Of a stretch of DNA of 64,000 nucleotides, positions 49,669-60,169 are shown piece after piece (within the stretch, counting starts at the first letter, position 1; each line of letters begins with the position of its first letter). Position numbers and translations under genes: made by a program. The DNA comes from Voacanga thouarsii (taxonomy: Eukaryota; Streptophyta; Magnoliopsida; Gentianales; Apocynaceae): the NCBI GenBank assembly GCA_026120185.1, contig JANUWF010001467.1, forward strand, positions 248,001 to 312,000. The letters are read 5' to 3'. The notes beneath the pieces were generated by a model that was not told the DNA's origin, did no database searches, and worked only from the letters and a program-made list of their open reading frames with translations.

Positions 49669-51241
49669 TGATAGGGGTTAAAATTACTATTATTTTTCTA
49701 GTTATTTGAGATTATTTTGAAATACATTTGTTATAATAACTAGGCATATTCCTTCATATTTGACATTTTGCTTGTAAATGATGTTTTTGACAAATATGTA
49801 CAGATTTGAGTAGATTTTGAGTAGAAAGTGCGCAAAATCAGAGTAGACCTGGCACCAGGCCCAGCCAAGGGACCAGGCGCCGGGTCCATTCTGCTCCTAC
49901 AGAAGAAACTGAGCAAGTTTCAGGGAAAATTCCAGAAAAGACTTGACGCAAGGTCTGGCAAGTGCACCTAGCGTCGAGTCCAGTCTGTCTACCAAGAAGA
50001 AACGGCTAAAATCAGAGCAAAAATAAAGGAAGAATAGAGTACACCTGATGTCAGGTGGGTCGAAGGTACTCGGCGCCGGTATGCTCTGGAGGCGAATATT
50101 CTGTACATGGAATTAGGGCTTATCTAATGATTTTGGTATTTTCCCACTCCTACTTAGCCAAGACTTCCTCAACCACGAAATTGACATCGAAGAGGCCTAT
50201 AAAAGTACAAGAAAACACAAGGGTTGGAGATATACATAGATAGAGGGAAGTGAATCCATAAGCAAAAATTATCAATCTCTTATTGAATGAGGAGTTTAAC
50301 CAATTTAATGAGGGTTGTTTAAAAGAGTCTTCAAGGAAGAAGAAAGAGACTTATCTATGAGTGCTTTCTTTTTTCTTTGCTTTCTTTTCCTTAAACAATC
50401 ATGTATTCAATATGTCCGCTATAATTTGACATTGTTATTGTGATTCATGATTTATTGATTAATTTAGTCTTTTGATCAATTGATTATTGTTCTTAGGATT
50501 TGATTACTTGTTTTCCTTACAGAGTTGGTTGATTGAATTTTGTTATTAACTTGCTTGAAAAAGAGGTTAGCAATGACTTCAATTAATTAGTTCCATATTT
50601 GTTATCTCTTAAGTTGCTTGAAAAATGGGTTAATTGTTTAGAATATTTGTAATCAAATGTTAGTTGATAATTGCTAGAATATAGATTCATTGGCTAATTT
50701 CATGCTTAAATCACTTAGAATATAGAGATTTATATAAAGATTGATTTTAATAAATCTTTTGAGTAAATTGGTTGAGACGGAATATGTTCACTAATCTAAC
50801 TAGAAGATAATGATTTCATGAATTGCAAATGAAGTGGGTTTACTTTAATCCTTCAAGATGCTAAGATAATAATGAATTGAGAGAATTGCTAGTCAATCAT
50901 TATTTTGTATTCAAGGATTTCTTTTTATTTACATGTCTTTTCTCCTTATTCTCACTCCTTGATTATCCTTGTAACTTTTCTTATTTGACTTGATTTTCTC
51001 TAGTATATTAGGTCAGTAGATTATTTATTTCTATTCCTTTATTTTGTTGGCTAAACAATAAAGATTTTGGTAAAGTAAGGTGGGAACCTAAGTTCTCATG
51101 GATTCGATATTTGTTATTCCCTATACTATACGATGGGTATACTTGCCTGTATGTGTGGTTTTAGTAGTTGGCATTTTAATTAAAGCTTGATTAATTGTAG
51201 AATTTGTTGGTAATTTTTTCCACACTAAAAAACACGCATCA
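49669..51241 (+). mobile_element. Solo LTR inserted in gag, 1573 bp
   Basis: Starts TGATAGGGGTTAAAATT and ends AAACACGCATCA, flanked by CTCCA on both sides (49664-49668 and 51242-51246). A TATA region (GCCTATAAAAGTACAAG at about 50192) and the leader-like sequence after it set the orientation as plus. The TGATAG...CA ends resemble Gypsy Tat/Ogre-type LTRs; that assignment is tentative. Removing it and one CTCCA rejoins the gag sequence. Confidence 0.85.
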
Positions 51242-51246
51242 CTCCA

Positions 51247-51786
51247 CATGGTAGAAAAAGTCATGAGGCCACAGTCTAAAACCTATTTATATGGTAGAAA
51301 AAGTCATGAGGTCACAGTCTAAAACTTTTGTTATTCTTCATCAAAAACTGGGCCCAAGCCTATAAAGTTTAAGAAGAAGAAGAAAGAAAATATAGCGGCC
51401 TAGCCCAAGTCCTAGTCTAATACCAAGCCCAAAGGTAAATAATTTAGATATATCAAGAAATGATACTAAAAAAATGAGTGTTGAATCTTTTAGCCAAGAA
51501 GAATCCGATCGATAATACTTTATATCTAGAGTTTATAATGATGGTTGGATCATCATCCACTTGAATAGCTGATTTTGGAAACACTGACCATATTTGTAGC
51601 TCCTTACATGTGTTTAGAAAGATAAAGAGACTTAGGAAATGTGAGCATGGTCCTTGCGTAGGAAATGGAGCAGAAGTATGGATTAAAGCAGTGGGAGATA
51701 TGGAATTGTTATTTGATTGTAATAGAGTAATTTTATTGAATGATATTTTATACGTTCCTAATTTTAAATAGAATTTGATTTCGGTT
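51247..51786 (+). pseudogene. Copia gag end, protease and pre-integrase remnants
   Basis: After gag (MVEKVMRPQSK, duplicated as a 44-bp tandem repeat at 51248 and 51292) comes a lysine-rich stretch (KFKKKKKEN). Then follows the protease region WIADFGNTDHICSSLHVF, where the catalytic DSG is DFG, and VGNGAEVWIKAVGDM with NDILYVPNF and NLISVG. The order and motifs are those of Copia polyproteins. The next insertion starts right after NLISV. Confidence 0.75.
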
Positions 51787-53520
51787 GGGTAACACCCTAC
51801 ATTTTTCTAATTGTAGCAGTTCTTGTCTTTGTGGGATGCTGTCCCGTCTGATCTCCCAGACAATGGGTCTTTATAATGATTTATAACAATGCACAACGGT
51901 TTCATTATAAAACCTTAAATGAACATATTATTTAATTATTATAGCTTTAAAATTACATCTCAAGTATATTACAATATATAGTTACTCGATCTTCTTTTTT
52001 CGACATAGACAATCCAATACTAGTTTCTACTCTTTTACGCTTTCGTTGCACCACTTTGATTTTTAAACTGTATAATATAACCCAAATAGAAAAATAGAGA
52101 GAAAACATGTGACTATAAAACTCAGTGAATCCCGTATGCGCCCGTGATTTTTTATTAAATCAAGTAAAAGGAGTTCATAGCATTTTCCCAATAAGATAAC
52201 TTATAAATAATAGATGAAATCTCATAATTGATACATAACAAACACTTTTTGTACATGGATATTAATGGTTCCACACAAGAATTGCTGATTTTTAAAATCA
52301 GAGTTCGTAACCTAGCATTCAACCATATCCCACCTTCGGTTGTTGATGGTTTAACCATATCCTGCCATTCAGCTGTTGATGCTTCTTGTACTAATATCCT
52401 AAACCTAACACAAAGATTACTTTACTCACACAGAGGTTACTTTTCTCACATAGAGAATTACTTATCTCACAATATCCATGTTGATGGACTCATAAAATCT
52501 ATGTTTAATAAAATAATTGATAAGATATGCATATGCAAATTTTACATAAAATCACAAGTCGAAGATGGTATTTGCAAAACAAAGAGACTCACCTCATATT
52601 TCTATGTAAACCCCAAGTCATACTCACCTAAATGAGTGAACAAAATCAATTCTCAAAGTCACTATTTTTTCATCTCTTTTCTCCTTCCTTGGTTTCCCTC
52701 TCCTTTTCTCTCTCTTTCTTTCCTTTTTCCTTCATTTTCCTTTCTTCCTCTCGATTTCCTTTTTCTTTCTCCCAATTTCCTTTTTTTTCTCCTCTCTCTT
52801 CTTTTCTTCTCGGCCTCCATCTCGTTTTCTCCCGATTTGCCTCTTCTTCTCTTTTGTTTTAGTTTTCCCTCATTCTTTCTATTTATAATTGTTCTAAAAA
52901 GCTTATTTAGGAAGCTTATGTAGGAATCTTATGGAAGATTTTAGAATTTTATAGAAATTAATAGAATTGAATAGAGGCTTATAGAATGTTATGGAAATAA
53001 GAAGAAACCTTTAGAAGCTATTAGAAGCTGATGGAAATAAATAAAAATTAAAAGAAATAAGTAGAAGCTTATAGAACTTTATGGAAGATGATAGAAATTT
53101 ATAAAATATGGTGAAAGCTTATGGAATATTTTAGAAGCTTATGGAAGATATAAGAAAATTATAGAAAAAGTTAAAATATCTAAGATTAAACTTAATATTA
53201 AATATATATGGCCACTATATAAAATTAATATAATAAACTTAAAATATCTAAACTTCATTAAATGTTGTGGGTCCTACATATAAAATACCTAAGAACTTCA
53301 TTAAATGTTTGCCCCATGTATAAATTATCTAAGTAATCATTAATGAAGTAGACCACCACATATAAAATATATAAGGAATCATTAATGAGCGGGCCATTCT
53401 TCCATTAGTTTTATTTTATAGCGAATCACCTTCCTTCAAATCACTCTCATACTATATCCTAAAGATCACAAAGGTAGTAAGATATCTCCCATCTTAAGAC
53501 TGCTCAAGGAACGGTGTTAC
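51787..53520. mobile_element. LTR-like insertion between Copia protease and integrase
   Basis: The Copia reading (NLISV) stops at 51786 and resumes at about 53521 with SVTKFINHG. The insert starts GGGTAACACCCTAC and ends AACGGTGTTAC, the TGTAACACCC...GGTGTTACA ends seen in many plant LTRs, with partly eroded flanks (TCGGTT and AGTGTT). Inside are imperfect repeats of TTACTTTTCTCACA (52420-52480), a CT-rich tract (52650-52870) and repeats around GAAGCTTATGGAA (52890-53150). No coding domain is present. Confidence 0.6.
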
Positions 53521-54330
53521 AGTGTTACCAAATTTATTAATCATGGATAATCTATTTTATTTTATTCTGGTATTACTATTAGTAGAGATTGAGAGATTTT
53601 ATGTATTAGGCACATATATGATAATTTATTCTTCATAAATCCTATTAATAATCAAATAAATAATGCTCAAAGTGAACCTACAATAAGTAAGAAGAGAAAG
53701 ACCATAATCAATAACTCATACTTATGGCATCTAAAGTTGGGACACATTAACCTAACCAAAACTTAAATGCTAATCTACGATGGGCTTTTAGACTCATTGA
53801 TTTTGGAAGTCTGGCCTCAGTATGAATCATATCTAATGGAGAAGTACTGAGTCTAGTTTATATTGATGTGTGTAGTCCTTTGTCTATGTCAGTTAGGAGA
53901 GGTTTTAAATACTTATTCACTTTCACATATGATTGTACGAGATATGGTTATATTTACTTGATGAAGCGCAAGTTTAACTCTTTTGATAAATTCAAAGATT
54001 TGAAGGCAGTGGAGCACCAAATAGGTAAGCTAATCAAAACTCTTCGATCGGACCGTGGTAGAGATTTTCTTCTCGGCAGATTAAAAAATTATATGGTACA
54101 TCACAACATAGTATCTCAACTCACTGTTCTTAGAATACCCCAACAGAACAAAATAGTTAAGAGAATGAATAGAACATTGATGGAGATGGTTAGAAATATG
54201 ATATATCATGCAACTTCTAATTTCTTTTTGGAGATATGCTTTAGAAATAACAGCATATATCCTTGATGAGTGTATACTATACACATATTTTATATATCAT
54301 TTGTACTTAAATTGTAGAGAAATGCATTCT
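53521..54330 (+). pseudogene. Copia pre-integrase and integrase remnant
   Basis: SYLWHLKLGHINLTK (pre-integrase HLKLGH block) is followed by an integrase core open from 53868 to 54266: IDVCSPLSM, RGFKYLFTFTYDCTRYGYIY, KLIKTLRSDRGRDF and PQQNKIVKRMNRTLMEMVRN. The two Asp positions (IDVC and RSDRG) are kept, but the Glu expected in PQQNGxxERxNRTL is Lys (NKIVKRMNRT), so the enzyme would be dead. After a frameshift, SFWRYALEITAYIL continues in another frame. Reverse transcriptase and RNase H are absent. Confidence 0.85.
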
Positions 54331-54429
54331 AAATTTCTAATTAATTCCCCATTTTCTCCTTATTTATATAGGATGAAAATGTTAAAATTAGATAAAGAGA
54401 AAAAGAGAAAAAGACAGAAAAGATAAATT

Positions 54430-55464
54430 CTGAGTGTACACGGTGCCATGGGTGCCAAGGTCGACGTTGTCGTATAGCTTCTGAACTTTAGAAGTCAACA
54501 TTATGGGAGTCGATGACATAATGTCCATCACCTTGCATGTCGCCATGCATTTTTAGGATTTTAGAAATATCAAAGATTCAGCAAGCCAACGGTGCCATGC
54601 AGATCATTGACTATCCCATAGTGCATGATTCCAACACATTAAGAAATCAAGTCGAACGACAATATTTTGAAGCAAGTATAGTATACGGAAGTATGCATAA
54701 TGCCATGCACAACACTTCCTATAGCGCAGTACAAATCGTAGAAAAATTCCTATTCTGCAAAATTTTTAGGGATTCGCAAAGGAACCTATAAATACTATTT
54801 TTATGGGGCCATTCTTGAAGAGCCACCCACAAAAACCACCAAAGAGAACCTTGGAACATAAAGAAGAGAGAAGAAGAGAAGTTTGATAAAGATTTGAGAG
54901 AGAAAGAACAATCCTAAAAGAAGATTGCAAAGTAGAAGAGAAACCTTATGTATAAGTTTTCTTTTTCGCTTTTGTGATTTGATTTTGTGGTTATTGGATT
55001 TATTTAATTTGAGTTGTAATTAAAGGGTTGTACCCCAATTTACTATTGTATTGGGTGTTTATTTAATTAATTGATGTCTATTTTGAGCAATGTATTACTT
55101 GGATTAGATTTGATTGAATTAGGTAATTGAGTAATTCTCTTATGTTAAGTTTGAGAAAGATTTATGAGATGTGTTCCATTTTATGTTAATTCAATAGATT
55201 TATTTTTCCTTAATAAACCTGAGAAATGATTTGTGGGATTTAAAACTTGGTGATAGATGAGGTTTTGGGGTTACTTAGATATAGAGATTCGAGAGCTTTT
55301 TGGCTTGTCATTAGATTTTCTTAATTTTATACATCCTTGGGTTTGATTTGTACGATAGAGATATCTATGAGTTAGATCCTAATGTAGGAGATTCATTACA
55401 CAAGAGAAAGTGGATTTTATTTTATGTTGGAAATCTTGTCAATACTTGGATTTGATATAAATTG
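54430..55464 (+). mobile_element. LTR-like fragment truncated by the CACTA insertion
   Basis: A promoter-like AACCTATAAATACTATTTTT (about 54782) is followed by an A/G-rich leader and a long T-rich section, very like the layout of the solo LTR at 49.67 kb. The sequence is cut at 55464 by the CACTA terminus; its continuation would lie beyond the window. No coding sequence was found. Confidence 0.4.
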
Positions 55465-56115
55465 CACAACAGGAAAAATCGCCATTTGCGACGGCCAAAA
55501 ACCGTCGCAAAACCGTCGCAAAAAACGACGTCGCAATTTGCGACGGCCATGGGAAACCGTCGCAAATTGTGACGGTTTTGCGAGGGCAAAAAAAATTCGT
55601 TGCTATTTACGACGGTTTTGCGAGGATTTTGCGACGAATATTTTTGGTCAAACTTCACCAGAGGAATAATTTTTGCGACGATTTTGCGACGAAAAAAAGT
55701 GACCCCTCGCAAAACCGTCGCAAATTGCGACGATTTTGCGAGGGTCAACTTTGTGCCCTCGCAAAACCGTCGCATATTTGCGAGGGTTTTGCGAGGGCTA
55801 AACCATAGCCCTCGCAAAGCCGTCGCAATTTATGCGACGGTTTTGCGAGGGCCAACCTTGTGCCCTCGCAAAACCCTCGCAAATTACTCCTTGTGCCCTC
55901 GCAAAACCCTCGCAAATTGCGACGGTTTTGCGAGGGCACAATTAACCCCAAGTTGTGACCCTCGCAAAACCGTCGCAATTGCGAGGTTTTGCGAGGGCAC
56001 AATTAACCCCAAGTTGTGACCTCGCAAAATCGTCGCAATTTGCGAGGGTTTTGCGAGGGCCACGACTTCAGCTCTCGCAAAACCCTCGCAAATTGCGAGG
56101 GTTTTGCAATAAATT
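55465..56115. repeat. Subterminal palindromic array of the CACTA element
   Basis: Dozens of direct and inverted copies of TTTGCGACGG and TTTGCGAGGG (inverse CCGTCGCAAA and CCCTCGCAAA), usually in head-to-head pairs. In En/Spm elements such subterminal repeats bind the element's own TNPA-type protein. One module of about 57 bp (CACAATTAACCCCAAGTTG at 55938 and 56000) is tandemly duplicated. The array gives artefactual arginine-rich frames on both strands. Confidence 0.9.
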
Positions 56116-56516
56116 TTTTTATTATTATATTTATTTTAAATTATTACCCTATAAATCAACCCCGAAATATTATACAAATAAATATCAACAAGTATGTTCA
56201 TAATCCAAAAAAATACTATAAAAAATTAAAAATAAACCCAAATAAATATAATTAAATATTAAAATATAATATAAAATACATAATAAGTATCTAAAAAAGT
56301 AAAATAATTCACAAAAATAAGTAATAGTGTATAAAGAGTATAAAATAAATATAACAAGTCTATGTAAGCAATGAAGGAGCAAACTGCAGTAGGAGGTGGA
56401 GGAGGGGAACGAGAGCCACTACGTGGGCCCGGTGCTCATCACTGGATCAAATCCATCGTCAACATTTGGATCTTCATCTTCAAGCATTAGCACCGCAATG
56501 CGCGCTTCTATCTCCT

Positions 56517-57672
56517 CTATGGATGGCATAGATGGTGCAGAATACCCATTTTGTCCGACATAGCTGCCATCCAACCACCAAATGTAGACCGTCGTTGCTT
56601 CATGAAGTCCCTGTACAAGTCTATTTGTCGATTGAATCTCCGCTCAGCTCGTTGAACCCTTTGCTCTACTAGATGTCCAATATCAACTTCGTAGGAGAAG
56701 ATGCATGCAGTCCACTTTGAGACAAGCCTAGTTCGAACATGTGTCGCCTCCGAGCCTAACCCAAAAACTCGTCCCCTTTTGAACCCGCCTTGTGCCTTTA
56801 CAAACATGGCTTTTTCATCAAGAGGAACAACAGAGTTTACAGTAGTCACTAGACTCTGATCGAGGAGTGCTCGTATGAGATTTCGCACCTCATCCTAAAA
56901 AAAAAAAAAAAGAATTGTCAATAGTAATTATCAAAATAAAATACAAATTCCACACAAGATAAAGAATTTCAACATATTTAATCTATATAGTACCAATGTC
57001 CGGCGAGATCGCTCACCGACAAACCGACCCTTTTGTGGCTCCGCTCCGAAAGACATGTAATGTCTCAAACATGTCTCGTGTAGCTAAAAGAACTCCCTCC
57101 TCGGCCCGCTACATTTATGTTAACACAATGTAATCATTACAATCTTACATAAATTTGTAATAAAACAATTTAGATTAATAATTAATTAAGGCATGTAGGT
57201 GAATTACCAAACGGTCCTCGTGTTCTCGTGAACGAAATAGACCCTCCAAGATGGGTGCAACTACTCCCACGATTCTTTTTGTTGGTGGATGAGAGCTTCG
57301 ATACTTCTCTCGATCTCCAAGCACTCGCAAATGTCATTCCAATACCGTGCCTCTATCCAATGAGGACATACCCAATCATCCCTCTTCCTCAACTCTAGAC
57401 ATTATGTCCGAAAATCGCGTCCGACACTTCTTTTCCCAATTTGATCGAATTAGCGAAGCATACTCTTCCCTCCACCGAAAATATTTCGCATGATCATGAT
57501 TAAGATTTCGATTAACATATAACATAGTACTTAAACGATAAAAAATACTCAAAAATTGCTTACCCCAAATTCTTGAAACCATAAGTCTCGCACTGCTATC
57601 TGGACGTGCGTGTATGTCTGATACGAACCAATGAAGTACTCGTCGTATTATATTTGAAATTTCTCGACACAT
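56517..57672 (-). pseudogene. CACTA ORF1, Transposase_24-type (TNPA/TNP1-like)
   Basis: At least two minus-strand exons. 57672-57376 has EISNIIRRVLHWF and KYFRWREEYASLIRSNWEKK, then CRTRFSDIMSRVEEEG. 56888-56517 has FVKAQGGFKRGRVFGLGSEA followed by a helix-rich tail (HLVEQRVQRAERRFNRQIDL). The WEKK..R.SD.. and GG.K.GRV.GLGS blocks are those of plant Transposase_24 (Ptta/En/Spm) proteins. A possible N-terminal exon lies at 57863-58030 (from MSSNEGSLREG). In CACTA elements this product is thought to bind the subterminal repeats. Junctions between exons include stops, so the gene is probably dead. Confidence 0.7.
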
Positions 57673-58229
57673 TTGTCCGAGCCTGCGAACCTATTTTTGG
57701 TGCAATGACAATGTACAATATAGTTATGTTAATCTCAAAAATAATAATAATAATTGAACTAATAATCAACATCTTACAAAGTATGAATATGTTACTTACC
57801 CGTTTCCCCGTGGAACAATCCAAGGTCTGGAGTCCGTAACTTGCAACCCAACGAATGCGAAGTCAAGCAACTGGATGATTGAAAAGCCGGGATGGTACTC
57901 CCTCATCTCCAATAGAGCCATGTAATGAATGAGGCACTCGAAAGCCTTTGTAGCCGAGTAGGGGATGGAGTATAAGGCTCCCGACCCTCCCGACTCCCTC
58001 CCTCAATGATCCTTCATTAGAAGACATTGCTAAAGGAGATGAAAAAAGAAAAATAAGTAACCAATAAAGACGAAGCCCACTCCAAAAGAAGGATGTAAAT
58101 AACCGTGAATAAAAATGATAAAAGAATAATAACATTGAAACGTTATATCTATTCGCTAGTTTAAAGTAATACAATAATAATGCTTTGCTGATGATGGATA
58201 TGTCAAAATAAACATTGTACTTGTAAATT

Positions 58230-58450
58230 GAATTTTAAAAAAATTTGACAGTAGTCTCCCTATAATTGGACATTTCCCGTGCACAAGGCCACCTCAAGAT
58301 TTGACAACCAAAACGCTGCTACAAACAACAAAGACAGATCTTTTAAATATAGAAAAATTCAAAAGATAACTAGGGTAATCACCCATTACCCAAGAGGAAT
58401 GATCACCCATCACTCACTGGGAATGATCACCCATCACTCACGGGTTCCAA
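58230..58450. repeat. Internal direct repeat, copy 1
   Basis: TTTGACAGTAGTCTCCCTATAATTGGACATTTCCC (in short: GACAGTAGTCTCCC, AATTGGACATTT), GCACAAGGCCACCTCAA, AACAACAAAGACAGATC and GGTAATCACCCATTACCCA recur in the same order and orientation at 63050-63245. It lies between ORF1 and the TNP2 gene. Confidence 0.85.
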
Positions 58451-58858
58451 TTAAAATGTTAGATATAGTTAAAATCAAGCTAAAAATTATAAATGCCTCT
58501 GTTCTTGTGAATTGTCTCATCAATACAAAGAACAATACAATATATAAACTACCTTGTTGTTTACACCACAAAAGAATATAATAAGGAATAACAAAAATCC
58601 TCCGGCCGTACAAGTCTAAACGAAAGATTCCTGCAAAAAAAAAGAAGGAGATGAGATTCTCGACAATTAGACAAAATTGTGAAACAAAATTGTATGTGAT
58701 GGAATTTAAAATAATAAAAATTAAAAGATTCAAGGCATGTAGATTCAAGTAACAAATAAATTGTAAGTTAAAATTTGACATGGGATAGTAATGATGCAAT
58801 AGATTTCAGGATTCCCTCACCATTAACTATATTATTTGTAAATGAATTGAAATCAGGC

Positions 58859-59299
58859 CTATTCACTAGAATCATTCTCCGATACGTACTCATCATCATC
58901 TACCGAGGTATCGCTACTCGTTTCCCATTCATCTTCTTCCTCTTCATTTATAGGAGAACTATCCCTTGTCGTTATAGCCTCATCATGAACATCCAACATT
59001 TCACTCATACCATTCTCATGCGTCGTAATACCAAGATCAACAAATAACGATATGCCGACTTCGTCAGCAGCATCTACTTCTTCCCCGATAAGCTCTATCA
59101 ACCACGGTGCATCTATTATATGTCGAGCTTTGGTTTTGCAAACCGCCAACCAATCAGATCTTGGCCTCTTACTCCCCGGATATGATGCATAATACACTTG
59201 GATAGCTTGTTGAGCTAGAACAAATGGATCATAGTTAGCATAGCTCCTTTTGTGGTTAATTTCTACAAGATTATACTCGCGGATGTACCTCGTACTCAC
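58859..59299 (-). pseudogene. TNP2-linked C-terminal region (DUF4216-like)
   Basis: Open for 146 codons: NLVEINHKRSYANYDPFVLA, QQAIQVYYASYPGSKRPRSD, WLAVCKTKARHIIDA, then an acidic tail rich in Asp, Glu and Ser (NEEEEDEWETSSD). The LVEVNHK...DPFVLAQQA.QVYY..YP block is the constant C-terminal part of plant CACTA TNP2 polyproteins. It is the best-preserved exon of the element. Confidence 0.85.
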
Positions 59300-59435
59300 G
59301 ATTCAATGTTTGATCAAACCAAGTGACATTTAAAAAGAACAATGCTTTGTCATGGATTACCAGGAAATTGCACTTCAATAATCTCATTTAACACTCCATA
59401 GTAATCATGTCCCGATGCGTCATTTCCAATCCCTT

Positions 59436-59663
59436 TCACGCAAACACCACTATTAACCGTTTTCTTTCCTCCGCATAATCATGAGTGTGAAATCGGTAAC
59501 CATTAATTATGTACCCACTATATGATTTCACTAGTCTTGACTGACCCCAAGCAAAGTTCCTCAAGCATTCATTTGTAACCATATTTTCTCGAATCTTGTA
59601 CCTAAAAAACATTAGACAAGTTAACCTCGTAATTATGAAAGTTATAGCATTATGAAACTCCAT
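59436..59663 (-). pseudogene. TNP2-linked exon with a LAxGPSRxVxSYxGYxINGxRFHT-type block
   Basis: Reads NECLRNFAWGQSRLVKSYSG, YIINGYRFHTHDYAEERK, the block that precedes the DUF4216-like region in CACTA TNP2 genes. It carries a frame change before the expected NSGV segment (SGVCVKG in the next frame). Confidence 0.85.
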
Positions 59664-60169
59664 TGAATCCCCAATGGAGTTCCAAATGCAAGTTATTATC
59701 TTATGAGACTTACATATCCACTAAACCATTCTCGCAAATTCAAGGTCGATACTTCTATTGATTTCTATCTCTCGATATAGTCTGAGCTGTACTCGTAAGT
59801 GTGCCGTGAATGCCCCGTAATGCATTAGAATTAGATGGAATGAGTCAAAATCATTATGATGTATCATTTATCGTATAAAATGTATGAAGTAGTAGCTCGT
59901 ACTCAATGTATGGCTGCACTTCACCACAATTAAGCAACATATAAATTCTTGTCGCAACGAATTCTTCGTAAGTAAGGAACCGAGTTCGAATTCGCCCTAT
60001 CACCCGTCCTTGAACATTGCAGATTGACAACCTAGTGTTCTTGCACCCTCTCTAATCGTTCTCCTTCTTCATTACGCTACTGAATTGTACGCTTTGTTTG
60101 TACATGTGGCTCAAAATAATAAGAGAAGAAAGTGGATGCTTCCTCAACTAGATAAGCATTGCAGATTGA

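Noticed and set aside
52632..52923. Phe/Leu/Ser-rich frames of 76-95 codons
   Set aside because: Translation of a CT-rich tract inside an LTR-like insertion.
55422..56019. Arginine-rich open frames of 79-139 codons on both strands
   Set aside because: They are by-products of the GCGACGG/GCGAGGG repeat array and exist in several frames at once.
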